The notes under the pieces are model-generated. The model was given only the letters and a program-made list of their open reading frames with translations, had not been told where the DNA came from and searched no databases. This document shows, in pieces, positions 8,561 through 16,734 of a stretch of 64,000 nt of DNA. The stretch is taken from the NCBI RefSeq assembly GCF_014892515.1, contig NZ_JADBGR010000019.1, positions 1-64,000 on the forward strand, read 5' to 3'. Position 1 is the stretch's first letter, and each line of letters begins with the position of its first letter. Made by a program: the position numbers and the translations under genes. The DNA is from Myceligenerans pegani. GTDB lineage: Bacteria; Actinomycetota; Actinomycetes; Actinomycetales; Cellulomonadaceae.

Positions 8561-9715
8561 GTGAAGCACCCCCACCCTGCCACTGCACACCCTGTCGCGC
8601 ACCCCGTCGCCCGGTGCACCGCGTTCGCCGCGGTCGTGGCGATCGGTGCGCTGAGCATGAGCGCTCCCGCCGCCGCGTCCCCCGTGAGCATCGCGCCGGA
8701 AGGTGTCGCCGCGCCGGCGACCGTGCCGGGAACGGAGCCCGCCGACCCCCTCTCGGTCGTGCTCGCCGGCACTCCCATGACACTGGACGCCGAGACCGAG
8801 GAGGCCCTCGCCGACGCCACCGGCGCACTGGTCCAGGCTCGCCACCTCACGACCTCGACGGACATGAGGGCCAAGCGGGCCGCGCGTATCGAGGAGGCCG
8901 CCGCCGAGGTCCGCGAACTCGTCATCGCCGCTACCGCCGTGTCGGCCGAGGGCACCGTCGCCGCGTCGGCGGCCGCCGCCCTGGCGGACCGCACCGAGCG
9001 CGCCTCGCGTTCCGACGGGCGTTCTGCCCTACCTGGCGAGGCAGCCGACGAGGCATCCGGGGACACCGGATCGCCGTCGGTCACGGAGGTCTCCGCGGCG
9101 CACCTGACCGAGGCGACCGAGGACCTGTCGGCCCTGCTGGAGTCATCTGCCGGCGACGTGGTGTCGGAGGTCGTACCGGGCCCGACCAAGAAGGAGATCG
9201 CCGCCCAGAAGGCGAGAGCGCGCGCGAAGGCCGAGGCGAAGGCGGAAGCCGAGGCAGCGGCACGGGCCGAGGCCGGGCGGAAGCGGGCCGCGAAGCTCGC
9301 GGCCCAGGCCAAGAAGTACGGGAACGGCCAGATCCCGTCGAACCTGCTGTGCGACCTGTCGTTCGCGCCCGGACACGAGTTGCGGTGCGACGCCGCGCTG
9401 GCGATCGAGGACCTGAACGCCGCCTTCCGCGCGGCGTTCGGCCGGAACCTGAAGGTCAACGACTCCTACCGGTCGTACGCGGAGCAGGTCGCCGTCGCCG
9501 CGACGATGGGCGCGCTGGCGGCTCCCCCGGGAACGTCGAACCACGGGCTGGGGCAGGCGATCGACCTGGGCGGCGGGATCTCGGCGTTCGGCTCGGCCGA
9601 GTACCAGTGGATGGCCGCGAACGCCGGAAAGTTCGGCTGGATCCACCCGGCGTGGGCGGAGCCCGGCGGGTCCAAGCCCGAGGCCTGGCACTGGGAGTAC
9701 AAGACCGGGGCCTGA
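8561..9715 (+). CDS. Secreted M15 (VanY/D-alanyl-D-alanine carboxypeptidase) family peptidase
   Basis: 384 aa. A Sec signal peptide (basic start, AFAAVVAIGALSMSAPAAAS) is followed by a long Ala/Glu/Lys-rich helical region (about residues 75-250, with a charged coiled-coil-like stretch near 208-245). The C-terminal M15B domain is about residues 255-384. Zinc ligands are His328 and Asp335 (SNHGLGQAID) and His377 (EAWHWEY); the NDSYRSYAEQ motif is also present. It should trim peptidoglycan stem peptides in the cell wall. The start is a GTG at 8561 in MKHPHPATAH. Confidence 0.9.
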   Translation: MKHPHPATAHPVAHPVARCTAFAAVVAIGALSMSAPAAASPVSIAPEGVAAPATVPGTEPADPLSVVLAGTPMTLDAETEEALADATGALVQARHLTTSTDMRAKRAARIEEAAAEVRELVIAATAVSAEGTVAASAAAALADRTERASRSDGRSALPGEAADEASGDTGSPSVTEVSAAHLTEATEDLSALLESSAGDVVSEVVPGPTKKEIAAQKARARAKAEAKAEAEAAARAEAGRKRAAKLAAQAKKYGNGQIPSNLLCDLSFAPGHELRCDAALAIEDLNAAFRAAFGRNLKVNDSYRSYAEQVAVAATMGALAAPPGTSNHGLGQAIDLGGGISAFGSAEYQWMAANAGKFGWIHPAWAEPGGSKPEAWHWEYKTGA

Positions 9716-9740
9716 CGGCGTACCCGGGTTCGACCGGGCG

Positions 9741-9789
9741 GGGTCTACGCCCAGCCGAGCTGGCGAGGGTCTACGCCCAGCCGAGCTGG
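9741..9789. repeat. Duplicated 3' end of the metallopeptidase gene
   Basis: A 23-base unit beginning GGGTCTACGCCCAGCC occurs exactly twice, at 9741-9763 and 9767-9789. The right copy encodes the last codons (QLGWA-stop) of the minus-strand metallopeptidase. The left copy lies just beyond its stop and repeats those codons, so it looks like a recent tandem duplication of the gene's end. Confidence 0.8.
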
Positions 9790-10115
9790 TGGAGGCGTTC
9801 GTCGTCGATCCCGAAGTGATGGGCGATCTCGTGCACGACGGTGACGGCCACCTCCTCGACGACCTCTTCCCGGCTCTCGCACATGGCCAGCGTCGGGTTC
9901 CGGAAGATCGTGATGCGATCCGGCAGGGAGCCCGCCGCCCACTGGTGGTCGCGCTCCGTGAGCGGTACGCCCTCGTAGAGCCCGAGCAGTCCGGGATCCT
10001 CCGGCGGAGCGTCGTCCTCGACGAGCACGACGACGTTGTCCATCTGGGCCGCGAGGTCCTCCGGGACCAGATCGAGCCCCTCGCTGACCGCGTCCTCGAA
10101 CTCGCCACGTGTCAT
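9771..10115 (-). CDS. Small zinc metallopeptidase family protein (DUF1025-like minimal zincin)
   Basis: 114 aa cytoplasmic protein with an HExxH site near the C-terminus, HEIAHHFGIDDERLHQLGW, the hallmark of the conserved metallopeptidase family adjacent to tRNA and translation genes in many actinobacteria. Its substrate is unknown. The start is uncertain: ATG at 10115 (MTRGEFEDAV) fits family N-termini, but two in-frame GTG codons lie just upstream at 10121 and 10124. Its last codons are duplicated just downstream. Confidence 0.8.
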   Translation of the reverse strand: MTRGEFEDAVSEGLDLVPEDLAAQMDNVVVLVEDDAPPEDPGLLGLYEGVPLTERDHQWAAGSLPDRITIFRNPTLAMCESREEVVEEVAVTVVHEIAHHFGIDDERLHQLGWA

Positions 10116-10249
10116 CTCCACCACGGGCCCATCATCGCCGACGGCGGCCCGGCGCGCGCAGCCGCCCACGCCCGGCGGCGGACGGCCGGGTCGGGGTGAC
10201 GGATACGACGTGGACGCACGCCGTCGCGCCTGTAGACTTTCCGCGTCCA

Positions 10250-10322
10250 GCCCCCATCGTCTAGCGGCCTAGGACCCCGCCCTTTCACGGCGGTAGCACG
10301 GGTTCGAATCCCGTTGGGGGTA
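10250..10322 (+). tRNA. tRNA-Glu (anticodon TTC)
   Basis: Full 73-base cloverleaf: acceptor GCCCCCA pairs with TGGGGGT (one G-T wobble), anticodon stem CCGCC/GGCGG carries loop CTTTCAC, T-arm ACGGG-TTCGAAT-CCCGT, discriminator A. No CCA is encoded. A TAGACT promoter -10 candidate lies about 17 bases upstream. Confidence 0.97.
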
Positions 10323-10479
10323 CGAAGAAGCGCCATAGCCGCAGCTCAGGGCGAGTCTCACCCGGTGTGAGCCACGCCATCGTCGCGGGAGCGGGATTCA
10401 ATTTCCGGTTCGGACACCGCGTGGGTTAGGCTTCTCTCGGTTCGCACGGCGGACCACCTCGGCCGCAGGATGCGGCCAT

Positions 10480-10553
10480 GGCCCTGTAGCGCAGTTGGTT
10501 AGCGCGCCGCCCTGTCACGGCGGAGGTCGCGGGTTCAAGTCCCGTCAGGGTCG
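10480..10553 (+). tRNA. tRNA-Asp (anticodon GTC)
   Basis: 74-base cloverleaf: acceptor GGCCCTG pairs with CAGGGTC, anticodon stem CCGCC/GGCGG with loop CTGTCAC, T-arm GCGGG-TTCAAGT-CCCGT, discriminator G. CCA is not encoded. Second gene of a Glu-Asp-Phe cluster. Confidence 0.97.
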
Positions 10554-10617
10554 CGCTTGATCGCCCGGTATCGTCGGTATCGACGCACCGGGCTTTCGCG
10601 CACGGCACCAGTGCCAC

Positions 10618-10690
10618 GGCTCTGTAGCTCAGTTGGTAGAGCGTTCGACTGAAAATCGAAAGGTCACCGGATCGACGCCGGTCGGAGCCA
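10618..10690 (+). tRNA. tRNA-Phe (anticodon GAA)
   Basis: 73-base cloverleaf: acceptor GGCTCTG with CGGAGCC, anticodon stem TTCGA/TCGAA with loop CTGAAAA, and a T-arm closed by CCGG pairs. Discriminator A. A terminator follows within ten bases, and a recombinase remnant lies about 100 bases beyond. Confidence 0.97.
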
Positions 10691-10698
10691 CAACGAAA

Positions 10699-10732
10699 CC
10701 GCAGGTCAGGGGATCATGCCCCTGACCTGCGG
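10699..10732 (+). terminator. Terminator of the tRNA cluster
   Basis: Perfect 14-base-pair stem (CCGCAGGTCAGGGG with its complement) and a 6-base loop ATCATG, followed by CGTTTCTG. It lies nine bases after tRNA-Phe. Confidence 0.85.
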
Positions 10733-10786
10733 CGTTTCTGCGGGTGCTCTCGAATGGGCTGAGGCTCCCAATGGGGCTCTACCACC

Positions 10787-10990
10787 TCACGAAGGCTCGC
10801 CCGCGCTCTGGTCTGGGCCGCCGGACGGAGTCGGCCGGTAGAACAGTTCGGTCACCGCCGTGCCGCTGTGTCCGACGAGCCCGACACCTCTTCGATCGGA
10901 ACGGCGCTCCAGGACATCAGCGACACGAACATGTGGCGAAGCTCGCGGGGCGTCCACTCGGGCGCGTCGGCTCTTGACCAATGCCGCAAT
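10787..10990 (-). pseudogene. Tyrosine recombinase/integrase C-terminal remnant (frameshifted)
   Basis: On the minus strand, one frame encodes EWTPRELRHMFVSLMSW and IEEVS, the Arg-box region of phage-type integrases. The continuation LVGHSGTAVTELFYR, with the catalytic His and nucleophilic Tyr, is in the next frame. A single missing G in the GTGTCGGGCTC stretch explains the shift. Nothing upstream resembles the N-terminal or central integrase domains, so only about 65 residues survive. Location just behind tRNA-Phe fits a decayed element integrated at that tRNA. I found no second copy of the tRNA end to mark the other att site. Confidence 0.75.
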
Positions 10991-11331
10991 GAACGGTCAC
11001 CCGACAGGCGTTCCGGCACTGTTGCGCGGCCGCTCCCGTCGAATCTTGTCGATGCAGACGAAACTATCCGGAGTCGCCGGCACAAGCCCATCCCGACGGG
11101 GCCCGACCCCGCTCGTTCCGACCCGACAGTTGGTCGATCGTCCAACAACTTCATGACCATACCCCCACATTGCCTCCACGTTGCGCGTGTCACACGCGCC
11201 GTACGGACGGAATCCGCGCCGCGCCGCCCTCTGGAATTGCCCTCCGCCTCCCCTACCGGTTGAGTTGACCTCAACAGATGCATGGCAGGCGACAGCAAGA
11301 TCCGCGGCAGCGCCGTGCACGGGAGGGGCAC
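10991..11331. other. Intergenic region, no gene recognised
   Basis: Lies between the recombinase remnant and the holin-like gene. Base composition is more mixed than in the flanks, and open frames on both strands have no family resemblance. It may be further eroded integrated DNA plus the promoter of the holin/DUF3618 pair. Confidence 0.4.
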
Positions 11332-11760
11332 ATGAGCCAGGACACGATGGACGGCACGCCGTCGCAGGACCGTCCGACATCGCTCGGCGGACTCGTCGAG
11401 CACATCAGCGAGCAGGCATCGCGCCTGGTACGGGCGGAGATCGCGCTCGCCCGGGCGGAGCTCACCGACAAGGCGATGAAGTCCGGGATCGGGATCGGCC
11501 TGTTCGTCGGGGCACTCGTGGTGCTGCTGTACGCGATCGGCGTCCTGCTCCTGGCGGCCGTGTACGGCCTGGGCACGGTGTGGCCGATGTGGCTCGCCGC
11601 GCTGGCCGTGGGCGGATTCCTGGTGCTCGTGACCCTGATCCTGGTGCTCGTCGGCCAGGCGCTGCTCAAGAAGGGCACACGGAAGCCGGAGAGCGTGCAG
11701 CGCATCAAGGACGACGTCACGACCATCCGCACGGGCATCCAGGAAGGGCTGCACCGATGA
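11332..11760 (+). CDS. Actinobacterial holin-X (phage_holin_3_6) family membrane protein
   Basis: 142 aa. An amphipathic N-terminal helix (GGLVEHISEQASRLVRAEIA) precedes two long hydrophobic helices (IGLFVGALVVLLYAIGVLLL and WLAALAVGGFLVLVTLILVL) and a charged tail. Despite the family name it is a chromosomal actinobacterial protein, not a lysis gene; its role is unknown. ATG at 11332 with GGGAGGGG just upstream. Its stop overlaps the next start in ATGA, so the two are translationally coupled. Confidence 0.88.
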   Translation: MSQDTMDGTPSQDRPTSLGGLVEHISEQASRLVRAEIALARAELTDKAMKSGIGIGLFVGALVVLLYAIGVLLLAAVYGLGTVWPMWLAALAVGGFLVLVTLILVLVGQALLKKGTRKPESVQRIKDDVTTIRTGIQEGLHR

Positions 11761-12092
11761 GCACCGAGGACAAGGCACGGCGTTCGCCCTCCAAGGAGGA
11801 GCTCGAGGCCGAGGTGCTGCGCACCCGCGCCGAGCTGGCCGCGACGATCGACCAGCTGACACTCAAGATCAACCCTGCCCATCAGGCTCAGCGATTCGCG
11901 CGGAACGCCAGGCAGGCGGCGGCGGGCGCCGGCAGTCGGGCAGCTGGAGCGTTCCAGCGGGACAAGAGGAACCCGGTGCCTGAGGGACACCGGGTTCGAA
12001 ACACCAAGCTTCTCGTGGGTACCGCACTGGGTCTCGCGGCCCTGGGTGCGGTCACGATCACTGTGGTGGTCCTGCGGCGCGCGCGGGGCTGA
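11757..12092 (+). CDS. DUF3618 domain-containing membrane protein
   Basis: 111 aa. The N-terminal DUF3618 motif reads ELEAEVLRTRAELAATIDQL, followed by a short helix and a C-terminal membrane helix (LLVGTALGLAALGAVTITVV) with basic residues after it. This family regularly pairs with holin-X proteins in actinobacteria, as here, where it overlaps the upstream gene by four bases. Function unknown; both are probably envelope proteins. Confidence 0.88.
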   Translation: MSTEDKARRSPSKEELEAEVLRTRAELAATIDQLTLKINPAHQAQRFARNARQAAAGAGSRAAGAFQRDKRNPVPEGHRVRNTKLLVGTALGLAALGAVTITVVVLRRARG

Positions 12093-12142
12093 GCTGGGGC
12101 AGCACCCGGCGCGCCGTCACCACTGCCTGCCGACCTCGTCGG

Positions 12143-12352
12143 CTACGCGTCGGAGTCGTCGGGACTCTCGGCCGCTGCACCGAGCAGCGCCCGAACCTCG
12201 GACTCCTTGTACCGGCGGTGTCCACCGAGCGTGCGGATCGAAGAAAGCTTTCCCGCCTTTGCCCAACGCGTAACCGTCTTGGGGTCTACACGGAACAAGC
12301 TCGCTACCTCGGCAGGCGTGAGCAGGACCTCGGATTCTCCGTGGATGGACAT
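12143..12352 (-). CDS. bldC: BldC-type MerR-like transcriptional regulator
   Basis: 69 aa single winged-helix protein. The core EVASLFRVDPKTVTRWAKAG followed by KLSSIRTLGGHRRYKESEVR is nearly identical to Streptomyces BldC (68 aa), which binds head-to-tail on AT-rich direct repeats and controls developmental genes. In non-sporulating relatives it is still conserved. The ATG at 12352 has a strong GGAGGAGG eight bases upstream, so longer upstream frames are not needed. Monocistronic. Confidence 0.93.
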   Translation of the reverse strand: MSIHGESEVLLTPAEVASLFRVDPKTVTRWAKAGKLSSIRTLGGHRRYKESEVRALLGAAAESPDDSDA

Positions 12353-12886
12353 CCCTGCACCTCCTCCGGAACGGCGCCGGCCCTGGCGGCACCAGGTTCT
12401 TGACGGCTCCCGCTCTCTCACCATTGTTAGCAGCAAACAGGATTTAGGCGACTTGAGAGCGGACTCATTTCGCTCACATTCTCCGACGCGTCTCTCCGCA
12501 ACGGAGCGCCCAACGACGCAACCATAGCGCGAACCCCCCACCTGTTAGCGATTCGTCACCATTTGTCGCCATCTTCCACCACCATCATGCATCACTCGGC
12601 TACCGACTCCTCGTGGAGGGCAGTTCGCGACGCGCGAACATCGTCACGTCATGACGGTCACGACAGACGACGACGCTCTGTCACGTCGTCACGTCCAGCG
12701 CCTTCCGGGGCGTCCCGATGCGAATCGTGCCGAAGATCACCGGCGCATCGGACGAATCACACGTGCAGACTGGAGGAAACCGCGTACAACCATGTACCGT
12801 TAGAGCCTGGACAGATCAAGCACACTCCGGGGCCGCACGTCTGTTGCACGTAGCCGCCCCGCTCCTACGTTGAGGGGGTCGGAGCC
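12353..12886. other. Divergent regulatory region between bldC and DUF3073
   Basis: 534 bases with clearly lower GC around 12420-12600, for example ATTGTTAGCAGCAAACAGG, which probably holds the bldC promoter and a long leader. The right half has GTACA/TGTAC arms around ACCA at 12782-12795. I see no gene in it. Confidence 0.5.
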
Positions 12887-13117
12887 ATGGGCCGCGGCCG
12901 TCAGAAGGCAAAGCAGACCAAGGTTGCTCGAGCGCTGAAGTACTACAGCCCTGAGACCAACTACCACGCCCTCGAGCAGGAGCTCCGAGGCGGGAAGTCC
13001 CACACGGATGTGGCGACGGACGATTCCCGCTGGGACGCCCCCGAGGACGAGGACTACGACAACCGCTACGCCGACTGGGCTGACTTCGACGATTCGAACG
13101 AGCGCCGAGAACACTGA
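12887..13117 (+). CDS. DUF3073 domain-containing protein
   Basis: 76 aa, conserved only in actinobacteria. A basic start (MGRGRQKAKQTKVARALKYY) is followed by SPETNYHALEQELRG and a very acidic tail with many Asp and Tyr residues. No enzyme motif is seen. The charge split suggests nucleic-acid or protein binding, but this is inference. The ATG follows GAGGGGGTCGGAGCC. It sits beside purM, a common arrangement, and ends into a shared bidirectional terminator. Confidence 0.9.
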   Translation: MGRGRQKAKQTKVARALKYYSPETNYHALEQELRGGKSHTDVATDDSRWDAPEDEDYDNRYADWADFDDSNERREH

Positions 13118-13150
13118 CACAGCGTTCCCGCACCCCGATCGTCGACACCC

Positions 13151-13304
13151 CAGCAGTCGATAGTCCCCCGTGACCGGCCTCACCGCCACTCGGGCAACCC
13201 GCACAGCCCCTGTCACAGCTGTGTGCGCCACCCAGCGTCCAGCCGCAGTGAGAGTTCCTACCGAGGTGTGCGGCTCGGCCGACACTCCCAGCAGTCGACA
13301 GTCC
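13151..13304. repeat. Imperfect direct repeat
   Basis: CAGCAGTCGATAGTCC at 13151-13166 recurs as CAGCAGTCGACAGTCC at 13289-13304, 138 bases apart, one mismatch in 16. It lies in the spacer before the DUF3073/purM terminator. Meaning unknown. Confidence 0.5.
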
Positions 13305-13324
13305 ACCCACAGCAGTACTCACCG

Positions 13325-13360
13325 CAGTGATCTGCCTCGCGGGGGCGAGGCAGATCACTG
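13325..13360. terminator. Bidirectional terminator between DUF3073 and purM
   Basis: Perfect 16-base-pair stem (CAGTGATCTGCCTCGC with its complement) closed by a GGGG loop. The purM stop codon lies within the right arm, so the hairpin overlaps the last purM codons. It can end transcription from both sides. Confidence 0.85.
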
Positions 13361-14467
13361 GTAGTCGTTCACCAGGCGCACAGCCCCACCCCGCACCCCC
13401 TTGGTGCCACCCACCAGCTCCTCCGACGCACTCGCCGAGACGTCGTCGAGGGCTTCGATCCGGCCGAGCTCCCACGCCGGCACCCCGAGCTCGGCCAGTC
13501 GGCGCAGTGCGGCGTCGGCTCCCGCGGCGTCGACCACCGCCACCATCCCGACGCCCAGGTTCAGCGTGTTCTCGAGATCACGGCGCGGCACGCCGCCCAG
13601 TTCGCGCACCATCCGGAAGACCGGCGGCACCTCCCATGACGCGCGGTCCACGGTGGCCACGGTTCCGGCGGGCAGCACACGCGCGAGGTTTGCGGCCAGG
13701 CCGCCGCCCGTGACATGAGTGAAGGCGTGCACGCTCGCCGCGTGGTCCGCGGCGAGGGCCAGGACGTCGCTCGCGTACACGCGCGTCGGCTCCAGGAGTT
13801 CCTCGCCGAGCGTGCGCCCGAACTCCTCGACGTGCCGGTCCAGCTCCCACCCGGCGTGCTTCACCACGGCGCGCACCAGCGAGTACCCGTTCGAGTGGAG
13901 CCCGGAGGAGGCCAAGGCGATCAGGACGTCGCCCTCACGCACACGGTCGGGCCCCAGCACGTCGTCGGCCTCCACGATCCCCGTGGCGGCGCCGGCGACG
14001 TCGTACTCGTCGGGTGCGAGCAGCCCGGGGTGCTCGGCGGTCTCGCCGCCCACGAGGGCGGTCCCGGCCGCCTCGCACGCCTGGGCGATCCCCCGCACGA
14101 TGTCGGCGACGCGCTCCGGCACGACCTTGCCCGTGGCGATGTAGTCGGTCATGAACAGCGGCTTCGCACCGACGACGACGATGTCGTCGACGACCATCCC
14201 CACGAGGTCGAAGCCGATGGTGTCATGCTTGTCGAGCGCCTGGGCGATCGCCACCTTGGTGCCGACACCGTCCGTGGACGTGGCGAGCAGCGGCTTGCGA
14301 TAGGTCCGGAACGCCGACATGTCGTACAGCCCGGCGAACCCGCCGACGCCTCCGAGGACCTCTGGCCCCTGCGTCCGCCGTACGGCATCCTTCATCAGTT
14401 CGACGGCCTTGTCGCCGGCCTCCGTGTCGACCCCTGCGGCCGCGTAGGTGAGCCCTTCGGATGTCAC
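13355..14467 (-). CDS. purM: Phosphoribosylformylglycinamidine cyclo-ligase (AIR synthetase)
   Basis: 370 aa. Catalyses the fifth step of purine synthesis, ATP-dependent closure of FGAM to AIR. Family blocks: TYAAAGVDTEAGDKAVELMK, the GGFAGLYD motif, ATSTDGVGTKVAIA (ATP site), GMVVDDIVVVGAKPLFMTDY and ALASSGLHSNGYSLVR. The start is GTG at 14467 with GGAG six bases upstream; the frame is open far upstream but only as a shadow of purF. It lies 80 bases downstream of purF on the same strand, probably one transcript. Confidence 0.95.
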   Translation of the reverse strand: MTSEGLTYAAAGVDTEAGDKAVELMKDAVRRTQGPEVLGGVGGFAGLYDMSAFRTYRKPLLATSTDGVGTKVAIAQALDKHDTIGFDLVGMVVDDIVVVGAKPLFMTDYIATGKVVPERVADIVRGIAQACEAAGTALVGGETAEHPGLLAPDEYDVAGAATGIVEADDVLGPDRVREGDVLIALASSGLHSNGYSLVRAVVKHAGWELDRHVEEFGRTLGEELLEPTRVYASDVLALAADHAASVHAFTHVTGGGLAANLARVLPAGTVATVDRASWEVPPVFRMVRELGGVPRRDLENTLNLGVGMVAVVDAAGADAALRRLAELGVPAWELGRIEALDDVSASASEELVGGTKGVRGGAVRLVNDYQ

Positions 14468-14547
14468 TGGTACTCCATCACTGGTCGGGTCGGTGGTCCG
14501 GGGACGACGGCGGTCGTGGTGCGCCGACGCGCCACGAGCCGTTCGTC

Positions 14548-16095
14548 TCACGGGCGGTCGAGCGCGCCCGCTCCGCCGGCGGAGACCGCCAGGGTCGACA
14601 GGCCGTCCTCCGGGGCGCCCAGCGGGAGTTCGGCCTGTTCGAGCAGGTGCTTGCCGAGCCGGTCGTCGGAGGGCAACTCGATCGGGTACCTGCCGGTGAA
14701 GCAGGCCGCGCACAACTGGGACGCGGGCTGCTCGGTCGCGCTGATCATGCCTTCGGTCGAGATGTAGCCCAGGCTGTCGGCGCCGAGCGACTGCCCGATC
14801 TCCTCCACGCCGAGCCCATTGGCGATGAGCTCGGCGCGCGACGCGAAGTCGATGCCGTAGAAGCACGGCCACTTCACGGGCGGCGAGGAGATGCGCACGT
14901 GTACCTCGGCGGCCCCGGCCTCGCGCAGCATGCGGACCAGGGCCCGCTGCGTGTTGCCGCGCACGATCGAGTCGTCGACCACCACGAGGCGCTTGCCCCG
15001 CACGTTCTCGCGCAGGGGGTTGAGCTTCAGCCGGATCCCGAGCTGCCGCAGGGTGTCGGACGGCTGGATGAACGTGCGCCCGACGTACGCGTTCTTGGTG
15101 AGCCCCTGTCCGAACGGGATGCCGGACTCGGTGGCGTACCCGATGGCAGCGGGCGTGCCCGACTCCGGCGTCGCGATGACGAGGTCCGCGTCGACGGGGT
15201 GCTCGCGGGCGAGCGCACGCCCCATCTCGACGCGCGCCGCGTGCACGGAGCGCCCGTTCAGAGTGTGGTCCGGCCGCGCCAGATAGACGTACTCGAAGAC
15301 GCAGCTCGCTCGCTCGGCGGGCGCGAACCGCGTCGAGCGGAGTCCTTCGGCGTCGATGCAGATCAGCTCGCCCGGTTCGACGTCGCGCACGTAGGAGGCT
15401 CCGACGATGTCCAGCGCGGGCGTCTCGGAGGCGACCACCCAGCCACGCTCGAGGCGGCCCAGGACCAGAGGGCGCACTCCTTGCGGGTCCCGGGCCGCGT
15501 AGAGCGTCCTCTCGTCCATGAAGACGAGCGAGAACGCGCCGCGCAGCCGCGGGAGCACCTCGAGCGCCGTCGTCTCGAGGGTGTGATCGGCGTCTCCGGC
15601 GAGCAGGGCGGTGATGAGGGCGGTGTCCGTGGTGTTCCCGCGGGCGAGCTCGCCGCGGCGCTGGGCGCCGTACCGCTCGGCGACGAGATCCACGAGCTCG
15701 GCGGAGTTGATCAGGTTGCCGTTGTGGCCGAGCGCGACGGTACCCGACGCCGTCGGGCCGAGGGTGGGCTGCGCGTTCTCCCACGTGACCCCACCTGTCG
15801 TGGAGTAACGGCAGTGACCGAGGGCGATGTGACCGGTCAGGGCGTTGAGCGCGGTCTCGTCGAAGACCTGGGACACGAGGCCCATGTCCTTGTAGACGAG
15901 AATCTGGTCACCGTTGCTGGTGGCAATCCCCGCGGACTCCTGGCCGCGGTGCTGGAGCGCGTACAGCCCGAAGTAGGTGAGCTTGGCGACTTCCTCGCCG
16001 GGGGCCCATACTCCGAAGACGCCACAGGCGTCCTGGGGACCCTTCTCCCCGGGCATCAGATCGTGGTTCAGGCGGCCGTCCGGGCGCAGAGGCAT
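14548..16095 (-). CDS. purF: Amidophosphoribosyltransferase
   Basis: 515 aa. First committed step of purine synthesis: PRPP plus glutamine to phosphoribosylamine. It is made with a propeptide that is removed to expose the Ntn nucleophile Cys in DACGVFGVWAP, near residue 24. All four 4Fe-4S ligand positions of the Bacillus-type enzyme appear intact: SCVFEYVYLARP, WPCFYGIDF and CAAC. The PRPP motif VVVDDSIVRGNT is present. ATG at 16095 chosen over an upstream frame extension, giving the usual propeptide length. Followed by purM. Confidence 0.96.
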   Translation of the reverse strand: MPLRPDGRLNHDLMPGEKGPQDACGVFGVWAPGEEVAKLTYFGLYALQHRGQESAGIATSNGDQILVYKDMGLVSQVFDETALNALTGHIALGHCRYSTTGGVTWENAQPTLGPTASGTVALGHNGNLINSAELVDLVAERYGAQRRGELARGNTTDTALITALLAGDADHTLETTALEVLPRLRGAFSLVFMDERTLYAARDPQGVRPLVLGRLERGWVVASETPALDIVGASYVRDVEPGELICIDAEGLRSTRFAPAERASCVFEYVYLARPDHTLNGRSVHAARVEMGRALAREHPVDADLVIATPESGTPAAIGYATESGIPFGQGLTKNAYVGRTFIQPSDTLRQLGIRLKLNPLRENVRGKRLVVVDDSIVRGNTQRALVRMLREAGAAEVHVRISSPPVKWPCFYGIDFASRAELIANGLGVEEIGQSLGADSLGYISTEGMISATEQPASQLCAACFTGRYPIELPSDDRLGKHLLEQAELPLGAPEDGLSTLAVSAGGAGALDRP

Positions 16096-16197
16096 GCCAC
16101 GAGTATCCCATGTCGGCGGCAGGGCGCCGCCGCCCCTGTCTCCGGGTGGGTGTGTGACGTGCACGACCCTCGCAGCGGTCTCGTGGCGTGGAGCGGC

Positions 16198-16557
16198 TCA
16201 GCGGCGGGAGCGGGCTCGCTCGTACCGGCGGAGGCTCCGGCGGTCCGCCAGGATCGCCAGCAGCCCCGCCGCGAGCGTCGTGAGAGTCCCGGTGAAGGCC
16301 GTGATCACCGCGACGTACACGCCCGGCTTCAGCATCCCGGCCGCCTCCGGGGTCCCGACGGCATACCAGCCGAGCGCCAGACCGATCACGATCCCCACGA
16401 CGGCACCGACCATCAGGAACCTGCCGTACCGGGGTGCCCGGCGAACGTCCGCCGGGTCGACCACGTCGTGCAGGTGCACCTCGGCACGCGGGTCCGCACC
16501 GGTCCGGTCCTCGGGCTCCGGGCCGGTCTGCGGCGCGGTCGAGGGAGAGTCGCTCAC
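16198..16557 (-). CDS. Small two-helix membrane protein upstream of purF
   Basis: 119 aa. An acidic, Pro-rich cytoplasmic start contains HLHDVVDPADVRRAPRYGRF. Two helices follow (FLMVGAVVGIVIGLALGWYA and YVAVITAFTGTLTTLAAGLL), then a basic Arg-rich end. It recurs next to purF in related actinobacteria but has no assigned function. ATG at 16557; about 100 bases ahead of purF on the same strand. Confidence 0.78.
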   Translation of the reverse strand: MSDSPSTAPQTGPEPEDRTGADPRAEVHLHDVVDPADVRRAPRYGRFLMVGAVVGIVIGLALGWYAVGTPEAAGMLKPGVYVAVITAFTGTLTTLAAGLLAILADRRSLRRYERARSRR

Positions 16558-16618
16558 GGGTCCAGCCTAACGACTGGCGCGCCGGTGCTCACACGAGCGA
16601 GCGGCGTCCCGACAGCGC

Positions 16619-16653
16619 CGAGCGGCCGGTCGTGCACGACGACCGGCCGCTCG
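16619..16653 (-). terminator. Terminator downstream of the extracellular nuclease gene
   Basis: 15-base-pair perfect stem (CGAGCGGCCGGTCGT and complement) with a 5-base loop, 80 bases past the nuclease stop and before the small membrane protein's promoter region. Confidence 0.75.
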
Positions 16654-16734
16654 ACACCCTGGTCACAGGCTCGCTGATCCCTCACTTGGGCACTCGGTGA
16701 CCGGCCATCGGGCGATCGACCACCGAGTCGTGGA

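Noticed and set aside
10250-11331. An att site repeat of tRNA-Phe marking a full integrated element
   Set aside because: I looked for a second copy of the tRNA 3' end downstream and saw none, so only the recombinase remnant is reported.
11332-12092. Prophage lysis module, because of the holin-family protein
   Set aside because: Holin-X/DUF3618 pairs are ordinary chromosomal genes in actinobacteria, and no other phage structural or lysis gene is near.
13355-15784. A single 809-codon purF-purM fusion frame
   Set aside because: The upstream half is an Arg-rich shadow of purF in another frame. purM has its own GTG start with a ribosome site at 14467.
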